NCBI GenBank assembly: GCA_017881765.1
Contig: JADGQN010000186.1
Coordinates: forward strand, 1-8,694
DNA: 8,694 bases
Direction: 5' to 3'
Source: Syntrophobacterales bacterium
GTDB taxonomy: Bacteria > Desulfobacterota > Syntrophorhabdia > Syntrophorhabdales > WCHB1-27
The notes under the pieces are model-generated. The model ran no database searches. It was given only the letters and a program-made list of their open reading frames with translations, and was not told where the DNA came from. Positions 1 through 6,535 of this stretch are shown here, in pieces. Every line of letters starts with the position of its first letter. The first letter of the stretch is position 1. The position numbers and the translations under genes were made by a program.

Positions 1-105
1 CCGCTGCTGCAACAGTGCCGTATCTTGAACCTCTGCCGGTCGGGCATCTATTACACCCCCGTCCCGGTGAGCGACAAGGACAGGCAGCTCATGAACCTGG
101 ACAGT
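1..105 (+). pseudogene. IS3-family transposase (OrfB) remnant, N-terminal region only
   Basis: The frame starting at base 1 reads QQCRILNLCRSGIYYTPVPV and then SDKDRQLMNLDSD. This resembles the segment of IS3-family OrfB transposases just before the DDE domain, which typically has a Q-C-x-L-x-L-x-R-S-x-x-Y-Y-x-P core followed by an S-x-E-D-x-x-L-M-x-x-I-D stretch. After about base 105 the resemblance stops. The following 'HxxYPxYGxRR' part and the whole catalytic domain are absent, so this is a truncated relic. Its 5' part lies outside the window. The frame stays open, without a stop, into the hsp20 gene downstream. The family call rests on motif recognition from memory. What is certain is that no catalytic DDE domain follows. 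Confidence 0.55.
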
Positions 106-126
106 GACGTAAGTGATAAAGCGTCG

Positions 127-155
127 TTGAAACGTTCCTTTCTCTGTATTAGGTT
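127..155 (+). promoter_or_regulatory. Possible hsp20 promoter
   Basis: TTGAAA at 127-132 matches a -35 box in 5 of 6 bases. After 17 nt comes TAGGTT (150-155), a poor -10 box. The GTTGAAA sequence also resembles the -35 half of a heat-shock sigma-32 promoter, but no good CCCCAT-type -10 lies at the right distance. This is a weak candidate; it is included because hsp20 needs a promoter between the transposon relic and its start. Confidence 0.2.
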
Positions 156-167
156 AGATCAAAACTC

Positions 168-175
168 AGGAGGTG
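168..175 (+). promoter_or_regulatory. Ribosome binding site deciding the hsp20 start
   Basis: AGGAGGTG is a near-perfect Shine-Dalgarno sequence 8 nt before the ATG at 184. It places the hsp20 start there rather than at upstream in-frame starts such as base 25 or 91, which lie inside or beside transposase-like sequence. Confidence 0.85.
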
Positions 176-183
176 AAAGGGCC

Positions 184-663
184 ATGGCAGAGCACGGAGC
201 AAGGAGGGGGGAGAGAGTTCCGGTAGGACGGGGGCCTAAACACCCATTAGTGACCGTCCGGGAGATGATGGACAGGGTGATGGACACGTTCCTTGAACCG
301 CTCATAAGGGTGGGTCCATCCGAGTGGAGGAGCGACCCGTTCAGGCCAAGTGTCGACGTTATTGAAGAAGAGCATCAGATCAGAGTCGAGGTAGAGATGC
401 CCGGGGTAGATCCGAATGATGTAGAGGTGTCGGTTGGCGAAAACTCCGTGACGATACGAGGAGAGAAGAAGATAGCGTTGAGGGAGGAGGATAAGGGTTA
501 CCACCGGACCGAGCGCCCCTTCGGCTCCTTCCAGCGGACCATCCCCCTCCCGGTCGAGGTGGACACGGAGAGGGCCGTGGCCGCGTTTAAGGATGGCGTG
601 CTGAAGATAACATTTCCCAAGGCAGAGCAGAAGACGAAGAAGGTTCCGATCAAGATCGAGTAG
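184..663 (+). CDS. hsp20: Small heat shock protein, Hsp20/alpha-crystallin family
   Basis: A 159-residue ATP-independent holdase chaperone that should bind unfolding proteins in the cytoplasm as large oligomers and hand them to Hsp70/ClpB. Residues 1-52 form a variable, charged N-terminal arm. The alpha-crystallin domain spans about 54-146, starting at RPSVDVIEE and including EMPGVDPNDVEV and VTIRGEKK. The hallmark A-x-x-x-G-V-L motif appears as AAFKDGVLKITFP near 133-145. The C-terminal tail carries an I-x-I-type oligomerisation motif (PIKIE, 155-159). The length is typical for bacterial class A-like sHsps. The ATG at 184 is preferred because of the strong ribosome binding site at 168-175; the longer open frame continues into a transposase relic. 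It is convergent with the ubiB-like gene, about 100 nt away, and appears monocistronic. The family is certain; clients are unknown. Confidence 0.96.
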   Translation: MAEHGARRGERVPVGRGPKHPLVTVREMMDRVMDTFLEPLIRVGPSEWRSDPFRPSVDVIEEEHQIRVEVEMPGVDPNDVEVSVGENSVTIRGEKKIALREEDKGYHRTERPFGSFQRTIPLPVEVDTERAVAAFKDGVLKITFPKAEQKTKKVPIKIE

Positions 664-764
664 ATTGGCGATCTGGGGTCGCAGGTCGGTTTCTATGGTT
701 GCCGAGCGGCTTTCTGTGAGCCTGCGCCGCGCCACGTAAGTCGCAAGCATGCATCGCTCAATAC

Positions 765-2471
765 TCAAGACCCCCGCCACTTACGCTTGATGAGGAACCA
801 GACGAACAGGACAACAAAGAGGGCAAAACCAGCGCTGCTGAATGGCCGCCAGACGAAGCCCGTATGTTCGAAATAGAAAAGAAGTAAGGTCCCGACCAGA
901 ACGGTGGCCATGAGCGTGCCCAGCATCCGGGTGTCCGTTTGCCGGTCGAGTTCCCTCCTTATGTCAAGCAACTGGGCCGCATCAATCTTTACGGTCATCT
1001 GGCCGTCTTCTCCGAGTCTTGTGAGCACTTTCTTTGCGCGCTCGGGGAGGTTTCTGAAAAAGTCGAGGTAATCGAACATATCGCTCTGCAGTGATCGCGA
1101 AGCTTTCGAAGAATCAAGGTACTCATCCGCCGCCTTTTGAATACAAGGCGGCAGTTCTGAATTAAAATCGAATTCGGGGTACAGCTCCCGGCCGATGCTT
1201 TCCGTTGTCATGATCGCCTTGGCGAACAGGGCCAGACCGGTGGGAAAAGTGATCCTCCGCGCCGCACCTTTGTTGATGAGCCGGAAAAAAAGCCAAGCCA
1301 TGCTCAAAGGATTTTGGGAAAAGAAGAGTTCGTTAAGGATTTCCGCAGCGTCCTTCTGGAACCCGGCTACGTCGCTGTCACTGTGCCTCTCAGCAAGGTG
1401 CATGAAGTGTTTCAGGTAACCTTCCATGTCCCCATTTACAAAGGCAGCAAAACAACTCAGCAGCTCTCTCCTAATCGATTCGTTCAGATATCCCACCATG
1501 CCGAAATCGGTAAAGCAGAGGACATTATTCTCGAGCACGTAAACGTTGCCCGGATGAGGGTCGGCATGAAAGAAACCATCGCTCAGGAACTGCTGAACAA
1601 AGGCCTCGAGAAGGTGAAGCACCACCTCTCTCCCGTCACTCCCCAACGCCTTTATCGCGGCCAGGTCATCGACCCTTACGCCTTGCACGAATTCCATCGT
1701 GAGGGTCCTTGTCGCGGTGTACTCCCAGTGAATCTGTGGGACCTTCACGTGAGGGTTCTCCCTGAAAGAAAAGCAGAACCGATCCGCGTTGTGTCCTTCA
1801 ACGCTGAAGTCGAGCTCGCGAAGCGTCCAATCTGCAAACTCCTTTACAACGAGCACCGGGTGGTAAGGGCGCATTTCCGGGATGTATCGTTCGGCGCGGT
1901 GCGCCAGATGGAGAAGGATTTGGAGATCCTGTTCAACCACCTTCCTGATGCCGGGTCTCTGTACTTTGACCGCTACCTCGGTCCCATCCGGGAGCTGTGC
2001 GCGGTGCACTTGGGCAAGAGAAGCTGCTGCAAAGGGCTGCTTGTCGAAAACGCTGAAGAGCTCTTCGGGAGGACGACCAAGATCTTCTTCGATTATGCGT
2101 TTGGCTTCTTCAAAGGGGAAAGGTGCCGCCCGGTCCTGTAACTTCGACAGCTCTTTGGTCAGGTCTTCTCCGACCAGATCAGGTCTGAGACTCAGGACCT
2201 GGCCTAGTTTCATAAAGGTTGGCCCGAGTCTTTCAAGAACTTCCCTCAACCGCACAGGGAGGAAGAGAGCTCTTTCCGGCGCCGCTCCAGGACGGCGCTC
2301 CTCAGGCGTGGCCCGGTGAAACAGCGAATGAAATCTTAAGCGCCAGGGTACCAGATACTTCATGCGAATCTTCTCGACGAAGATTTCCCCACCCATCTCA
2401 AACACGACACCCAGGATGAAACAGAGACGGTTTACATTACTGATCTTTCTCTTGAACCCCACTACGGTCAC
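765..2471 (-). CDS. ubiB: ABC1/AarF/UbiB-family atypical protein kinase, membrane-anchored
   Basis: A 568-residue member of the UbiB/AarF/ABC1 (COQ8-like) atypical kinase family, which supports isoprenoid quinone biosynthesis or lipid homeostasis, probably through ATPase activity at the membrane. Visible family marks, numbered from the chosen start: the KxGQ motif in FMKLGQVLS (88-91), the alanine-rich loop FAAASLAQVH (147-156), the VAVKVQRPG lysine (K169), the catalytic HADPHPGN (302-309) and the metal-binding DFG (322-324). Two hydrophobic segments at about 516-535 and 547-563 should anchor the C-terminus. The start is GTG at 2471, with GGAGAGG just upstream. A GTG at 2501 would add 10 residues but has a poorer ribosome site. 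The N-terminal part from FKRKISNVNR onward matches the family, so a start further in is unlikely. It stands alone, convergent with hsp20, with no ubi or men genes in view. The substrate cannot be told from sequence. Confidence 0.95.
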   Translation of the reverse strand: MTVVGFKRKISNVNRLCFILGVVFEMGGEIFVEKIRMKYLVPWRLRFHSLFHRATPEERRPGAAPERALFLPVRLREVLERLGPTFMKLGQVLSLRPDLVGEDLTKELSKLQDRAAPFPFEEAKRIIEEDLGRPPEELFSVFDKQPFAAASLAQVHRAQLPDGTEVAVKVQRPGIRKVVEQDLQILLHLAHRAERYIPEMRPYHPVLVVKEFADWTLRELDFSVEGHNADRFCFSFRENPHVKVPQIHWEYTATRTLTMEFVQGVRVDDLAAIKALGSDGREVVLHLLEAFVQQFLSDGFFHADPHPGNVYVLENNVLCFTDFGMVGYLNESIRRELLSCFAAFVNGDMEGYLKHFMHLAERHSDSDVAGFQKDAAEILNELFFSQNPLSMAWLFFRLINKGAARRITFPTGLALFAKAIMTTESIGRELYPEFDFNSELPPCIQKAADEYLDSSKASRSLQSDMFDYLDFFRNLPERAKKVLTRLGEDGQMTVKIDAAQLLDIRRELDRQTDTRMLGTLMATVLVGTLLLFYFEHTGFVWRPFSSAGFALFVVLFVWFLIKRKWRGS

Positions 2472-2476
2472 CCCGG

Positions 2477-2483
2477 CCTCTCC
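2477..2483 (-). promoter_or_regulatory. Ribosome binding site favouring the GTG start at 2471
   Basis: On the minus strand GGAGAGG lies 5 nt before GTG at 2471-2469. The upstream alternative GTG at 2501 is preceded only by CTGAAGA, a weaker match. Confidence 0.55.
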
Positions 2484-2514
2484 GGCCCACGAAGCAAGCA
2501 CTCTTCAGGCTATA

Positions 2515-2544
2515 ATTATCTGCCATGCCCTGATTAAAAGATAA
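2515..2544 (-). promoter_or_regulatory. Possible promoter of the ubiB-like gene
   Basis: Reading leftwards, GATAAT (2520-2515) matches TATAAT in 5 of 6 bases. TTATCT lies 18 nt upstream (2544-2539), a weak -35. The position about 45 nt before the GTG start is suitable. Candidate only. Confidence 0.25.
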
Positions 2545-2635
2545 GCACCTGGGTGCGCATTTCACAGGGACTTGCCGCGTACCGTTCAGTTGGCCAACGC
2601 TGGATTGACTTTCTGACGAACGGGACACACATTCT

Positions 2636-2671
2636 GGTACCGTGAGCCGGGCCGTCGCTCACGCGGGTGCC
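2636..2671. repeat. GC-rich inverted repeat (hairpin)
   Basis: CGTGAGC (2641-2647) and GCTCACG (2657-2663) are a perfect 7-bp inverted repeat with a 9-nt loop. The stem can be extended past a 3-nt bulge by GGTAC (2636-2640) pairing with GTGCC (2667-2671), including one G-U pair. There is no T-tract on either side, so it is not a standard intrinsic terminator. It sits in the non-coding stretch between the ubiB-like gene and the ferritin-like remnant. Confidence 0.5.
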
Positions 2672-2742
2672 AACTACAAGCAGAGAGCTCGGAACGAGTT
2701 CTCAAGGCCCAAACACCGGGTACTCAACACTGACCGCTACCT

Positions 2743-2916
2743 ATGAGGGTGCTCCGGGACATAGCCAAGGAGGAAATAGTGCATGTCGGTGAGTTCCTGA
2801 GACTCCTCAAGGAGCTGGCACCCGACGAAGAGAAACTTTACGCCAGGGGCGCGAAGGAAGTGGAGGAGATGATCGCAGGGCTGAAGGCAAGCAGGCCTCG
2901 GGGCAAGAAGAAATAG
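2743..2916 (+). pseudogene. Truncated ferritin-like protein, C-terminal half (57 codons)
   Basis: The frame encodes MRVLRDIAKEEIVHVGEFLR, then a helical, charged stretch and a lysine-rich end (RPRGKKK). The block DIAKEEIVHVGEF carries the E-x-x-H metal-binding motif of the second helix of short, two-helix ferritin-like or encapsulated-ferritin-type proteins, which bind iron as dimers or higher oligomers. Intact relatives are roughly 90-120 residues and have a first helix supplying another Glu and a Tyr (A-E-x-x-A-I-x-x-Y-E type). Here a TGA stands 12 nt before the ATG, no ribosome binding site precedes it, and none of the three upstream frames shows the first helix. I read it as a remnant that lost its 5' half. 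An alternative is a genuinely shortened one-helix protein. The identity of the helix is fairly clear from its motif; the broken state is inference. Confidence 0.55.
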
Positions 2917-3415
2917 AGCTCCAGACGTCAAGAGTTCGGGGAGCCCGGCTCAGGGAAGGACAGCGGCTGCGACAACGCAGCTGGCCGCGCCTGGCTCCTC
3001 GTTGCTATGAGGTGGCAATAGAGTAAAGTAATGTGAGGCATTAAGGAGTGCCAGGAACCTGCAAAAAACCGTGAACCTTTCAGCAAGTCGGTGAGGGGTG
3101 CAGAAGTGGCTCTCCCCGCAGCCCATAGAAATCAGGATTGTACCGTGAGGGTCGTTGTGGAGTGTCTTCACCTTAGCAAAAAATACGGAAGCAATTTTGC
3201 CGCGGCATTCGCAATTCCTGGAAACATCGTCCTGTCATGGATCGATGCCAGGATGTGTCGTGTCGAACGCCACGAAGAGATTTTGTCCTGCGATTTAACA
3301 CCACAGAGACGCGGGCAGGATAGGAGCATGCCACGGCGGAGACTTCTGGAAACTGTTGTGCGCAATGATTAGCTTATTGATAACTTGGCACACATGCTAA
3401 AGCAGAGATAGTATA
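2917..3415. other. 499-nt stretch without a convincing gene, upstream of the NO reductase
   Basis: A hairpin lies at 2964-2983 (GCTGCG/CGCAGC around an ACAA tetraloop, extended by two pairs including a wobble), and GAGCC-C-GGCTC at 2941-2951 is a short palindrome; neither is followed by a T-run. An open frame at 3091-3372 (+) exists but has no ribosome binding site and no family resemblance that I recognise. TTGAT at 3377-3381 is half of an FNR/CRP-type site without a matching right half. A TATAAT at 3412-3417 overlaps the qNOR start codon and so cannot serve that start. The stretch probably contains the promoter of the NO reductase operon, but I cannot place it. Confidence 0.6.
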
Positions 3416-5695
3416 ATGCCCGATGGTCTCGATAAGCTCTCTCCCTGGTGGAAGCGCTCAGTCATCCTCACCGTGGTTGTCTGCTTTGTCATCCTGATAT
3501 GGATCGCGGTCAAGGCCTATACAGACGCACCCCCCATACCTGAAAAGGTTGTTGACCAATCAGGACAACTGCTCTTCACCGCAGATGATATTCTCTCCGG
3601 GCAAGAGGTCTTCTTAAAATACGGACTCATGGAAAACGGCAGCATCTGGGGACATGGTGCCTACCTCGGGCCCGATTTCTCGGCAGAGTACCTTCACACG
3701 CTTGCCATCGACGCCGCGGAGACCATAGCACAGCAGCGGTACCAACGCGGGCTCTCTCAGCTCGACGCAGGTGAGAGAGCGATCGTGAACACGCTGGTGG
3801 GACAGACGCTGAAGGAGAATCGCTATGACCCGAAGACGTGGACGCTGCTCTTCACATCGGCCGAGGCGTTCTCCTATCGAAACCAAAAAGAGAAATGGAA
3901 GAACTACCTTTCTGAAACGCGCCAGAACAGGGGGTTGCTGACCCGAGCCATACGCGACCCGAGAGAGCTGGAACAGCTGACTGCCTTCTTTGCGTGGACT
4001 GCGTGGGCATCGGTCGCAAATCGCCCTGGTAAGGCTTACTCCTACACGAATAACTTCCCTTACGATCCGATGGCTGGAAATCGGCCACCTGCCGGCGCCT
4101 TCCTCTGGAGCGCGCTGAGCCTTATTACACTGCTTGCAGCAACCGCGGTGGTCCTCTTTGCCTTTGGGAAGTTTGGCTATCTGGGCTGGAAAGCAAAGGG
4201 AGAGCATATCCATCCCCAGATGCTTCCGGGCATACCAAGCGAAACCCAGCGGGCGACCATAAAATACTTCGCCGTCGCTGCCCTGCTCTTTTTCGCGCAG
4301 GTCAATGTCGGGGGTGCGACCGCCCATTTCAGGGCAGACCCATCCAGCTTCTATGGCCTTGATCTCTCCTTCCTCTTTCCGAGCAATCTGATGCGTACCT
4401 GGCACCTTCAACTGGCGATCTTATGGGTAGCGACCGCATGGGTTGCAGGCGGCCTTTTTCTCGCATCCTCCCTCGGGGAAAGGGAACCGAAAGGGCAGAA
4501 GGCAGGCATCGACCTGCTCTTCTGGGCCCTGGTGATCGTTGTTTTTGGGAGCCTCTTCGGCGAGATGGCCGGCATGCGGCAGCTGCTTGGAAAGGCATGG
4601 TTCTGGTTCGGAGACCAGGGTTGGGAATATCTCGACCTGGGACGCGGCTGGCAGATCCTTCTCATAGCGGGCCTGCTTTTTTGGCTGCTCCTCGTCTTCC
4701 GGGCGGTTAAAGGTGTGTTGAAAGACCCCGAAAAAGGTGAAATCTCGTGGCTCTTTCTACTCACCACTTTGACGATCCCTCTCTTCTATCTGCCCGCCCT
4801 GTTCTTCACCGGCAGGAGCAATTTTACTGTCGTGGACAACTGGCGGTTCTGGATCATCCACCTGTGGGTGGAGGGCTTCTTCGAGCTTTCCGCAACCACG
4901 ATGGTGGCCGTGCTCTTTTACCGGCTCGACATGATCTCCCGCCAGACCGTGTTGAGGATAATCTACCTTGATGCGATCCTTTTTCTGGGCGCCGGCATAG
5001 TCGGAACGGGACACCACTGGTACTGGACAGGACAATCGAATATCAACATGGCGCTCTCAGCCATGTTTTCGGCCATGGAGGTCGTTCCTCTCACGCTTAT
5101 GACGCTGGATGCCTGGGACTTCATAAAACTGGGCCACGGCAAGTGCGATGTCTGCGGTAAGGAGACACTGATCCCTCACCGGTGGACGTTCTATTTCCTG
5201 ATGTCGGTCGGCTTCTGGAACTTTGTCGGTGCCGGCATATTCGGCTTTCTCATCAACTTGCCCATTGTCAGCTACTTCGAAGCGGGTACGGTCTTCACGC
5301 CCAACCACGCCCATTCCGCATTCATGGGGGTGTTCGGCATGCTCGGGGTTTCATTTATCGTTTTCGCGCTCCGGCAGGTTTCGACTGACGAGCAGTGGGC
5401 ACGCACGGAAAAATATGTGAAGGTCTCCTTTTTTGGATTGAATGGGGGCCTCGCACTCATGGTCCTGCTCAACCTTTTTCCCGAAGGGGTGCTACAGCTC
5501 CTTGATGTGCTGAATAATGGCTACTGGCATGCAAGAAATGTGGCGTTCCAGGAACAGCCGATTGTCCATTCCCTCGAATGGCTGCGCCTGCCCGCTGATT
5601 TGATCTTCATCTTTCTCGGCGTTTTACCGCTGCTGATTGCTACAGTAACCAGCTATGTCGCACTGAGAGCCTATAGTGTCAACTCAAAGGAGTGA
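3416..5695 (+). CDS. norZ: Quinol-dependent nitric oxide reductase (qNOR), single subunit
   Basis: A 759-residue membrane heme-copper-superfamily enzyme that should reduce 2 NO to N2O using quinol (often annotated norB). A first membrane helix (about 14-35) is followed by a periplasmic domain (about 40-222) equivalent to the NorC fusion but without a C-x-x-C-H heme motif, the mark of qNOR. About 13 further helices follow. Catalytic residues are intact: the heme b histidine in RTWHLQ (H330); HLWVEG with FeB ligands H482 and E486; GTGHHWYW with H533/H534; the second conserved glutamate E555; and NHAHSAF with heme ligands H631/H633. Spacings H482-E486-H533/534-E555 equal those recalled for Pseudomonas cNOR (207-211-258/259-280). 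H304, D308, F312 and D728 fit the quinol site, with Asp replacing the usual Glu at 308. A loop near 571-590 holds C577-x-x-C580 between H574 and H588. ATG at 3416 fits the usual LSPWW-type N-terminus, but its ribosome site is weak. It is followed 3 nt later by nifU. Confidence 0.95.
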   Translation: MPDGLDKLSPWWKRSVILTVVVCFVILIWIAVKAYTDAPPIPEKVVDQSGQLLFTADDILSGQEVFLKYGLMENGSIWGHGAYLGPDFSAEYLHTLAIDAAETIAQQRYQRGLSQLDAGERAIVNTLVGQTLKENRYDPKTWTLLFTSAEAFSYRNQKEKWKNYLSETRQNRGLLTRAIRDPRELEQLTAFFAWTAWASVANRPGKAYSYTNNFPYDPMAGNRPPAGAFLWSALSLITLLAATAVVLFAFGKFGYLGWKAKGEHIHPQMLPGIPSETQRATIKYFAVAALLFFAQVNVGGATAHFRADPSSFYGLDLSFLFPSNLMRTWHLQLAILWVATAWVAGGLFLASSLGEREPKGQKAGIDLLFWALVIVVFGSLFGEMAGMRQLLGKAWFWFGDQGWEYLDLGRGWQILLIAGLLFWLLLVFRAVKGVLKDPEKGEISWLFLLTTLTIPLFYLPALFFTGRSNFTVVDNWRFWIIHLWVEGFFELSATTMVAVLFYRLDMISRQTVLRIIYLDAILFLGAGIVGTGHHWYWTGQSNINMALSAMFSAMEVVPLTLMTLDAWDFIKLGHGKCDVCGKETLIPHRWTFYFLMSVGFWNFVGAGIFGFLINLPIVSYFEAGTVFTPNHAHSAFMGVFGMLGVSFIVFALRQVSTDEQWARTEKYVKVSFFGLNGGLALMVLLNLFPEGVLQLLDVLNNGYWHARNVAFQEQPIVHSLEWLRLPADLIFIFLGVLPLLIATVTSYVALRAYSVNSKE
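5686..5692 (+). promoter_or_regulatory. nifU ribosome binding site inside the end of qNOR
   Basis: AAAGGAG lies in the last codons of the NO reductase gene, touching its TGA stop (5693-5695) and ending 6 nt before the nifU ATG. This arrangement suggests translational coupling and a shared transcript. Confidence 0.8.
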
Positions 5696-5698
5696 ACC

Positions 5699-6535
5699 AT
5701 GTGGGAGTATACCGATAAAGTCAAAGACCATTTCCTCAACCCACGCAACGTGGGCGAAATTGAAAACCCGGACGGGGTTGCCGAGATCGGCTCTATTGCC
5801 TGCGGCGACGCGCTCAAGCTCTCGTTCAAGCTGGATGAGCAAGAAAGGATAAAAGAGGTCAAATTCAAGACTTTTGGCTGCGCCAGCGCCATTGCTACGG
5901 CATCTGCACTGACCGAGATGGCCAAGGGGAAAACGCTGGAGGAAGCGTCGCACATCACCAACAAGGACATCGCCGACTACCTCGGAGGCCTGCCCGACGA
6001 GAAGATGCACTGCTCAGTGATGGGCCAGCAGGCCCTGGAGAAGGCCATTGAGAACTACAGGGGGACCCCTGCCGCCGGGAAGGAGGGCGAAATCGTCTGT
6101 CAATGCTTCGGCGTCACCGACCGCGAGATCGAGAGCGCCGTAAAAGAAAACCATCTCACAACCGTCGAAGAGGTGACCAACTATACCAAGGCCGGAGGCG
6201 GCTGCGGGAAGTGCCACGAGAAGATCCAGCACATCATTGACACGGTTTACTCGCAGGCGGAACCCGAGGCCCCCAAGGAGGTAAAGCCGAGGCTCACCAA
6301 TATCCAGAAGATCAAAATGATCGAAGAGACCATCGACCGGGAGATCAGGCCCTCGCTGCGTCACGATGGGGGCGACATCGAGCTGATCGATGTGGTCGGC
6401 AACAGGGTGCTTGTGGCGACCCGCGGAGCCTGCACTGCCTGCCAGGCATCGCAACAGACGCTCAAGGGTTTCGTCGAACTGAAACTGCGTGATCTTGTGT
6501 CACCGGAACTCTCTGTAGAGGAGGTGTCGCCATGA
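5699..6535 (+). CDS. nifU: NifU, three-domain Fe-S cluster scaffold protein
   Basis: A 278-residue cytoplasmic scaffold on which Fe-S clusters are built from iron and NifS-derived sulfur. The IscU-like domain (about 1-122) has the three cluster cysteines C35 (ACGDALK, with D37), C61 (FGCASA) and C105 (EKMHCSVMG). A central Bfd-like [2Fe-2S] domain (about 131-183) has C134 and C136 (VCQCFGVTD) with C169 and C172 (GGGCGKC). The C-terminal Nfu domain (about 203-270) has HDGGDIELI and the C245-x-x-C248 pair (GACTACQAS, where TA replaces the more common GS between the cysteines). All expected cysteines are present, so it should be functional. It starts 3 nt after qNOR and overlaps nifS by 4 nt. 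No nitrogenase gene is in view; this type also serves as the general Fe-S assembly scaffold in several anaerobes and epsilonproteobacteria. Confidence 0.97.
   Translation: MWEYTDKVKDHFLNPRNVGEIENPDGVAEIGSIACGDALKLSFKLDEQERIKEVKFKTFGCASAIATASALTEMAKGKTLEEASHITNKDIADYLGGLPDEKMHCSVMGQQALEKAIENYRGTPAAGKEGEIVCQCFGVTDREIESAVKENHLTTVEEVTNYTKAGGGCGKCHEKIQHIIDTVYSQAEPEAPKEVKPRLTNIQKIKMIEETIDREIRPSLRHDGGDIELIDVVGNRVLVATRGACTACQASQQTLKGFVELKLRDLVSPELSVEEVSP

Noticed and set aside
1314..2141. 275-codon open frame on the plus strand
   Set aside because: It lies entirely antisense to the well-supported UbiB-family kinase; a shadow frame.
3091..3372. 93-codon open frame on the plus strand before qNOR
   Set aside because: GTG start without a ribosome site, no recognisable motif and no coding-like composition; treated as chance.
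3377..3390. FNR/DNR-type operator TTGAT-N4-ATCAA
   Set aside because: Only the left half matches; the right half reads TGGCA.
3386..3403. Sigma-54 promoter (TGGCAC at 3386-3391), as used by NorR-regulated NO genes
   Set aside because: The GG to GC spacing is 7 or 13 nt at the available GC pairs, not the required 10, so it is not a valid -24/-12 element.
3412..3417. Perfect TATAAT as a -10 box for qNOR
   Set aside because: It overlaps the ATG itself, so transcription would begin inside the gene after the start codon; there is also no -35 at 16-18 nt.
3614..4411. 265-codon open frame on the minus strand
   Set aside because: Antisense to qNOR, with no family resemblance; a shadow of the real gene.
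3416..5695. NO dismutase (Nod) instead of a nitric oxide reductase
   Set aside because: Nod proteins, as I recall them, have altered FeB and quinol-site residues. Here the HH pair (533/534), H482, E486, E555 and the quinol-site H304, F312 and D728 are retained, which fits a canonical qNOR.
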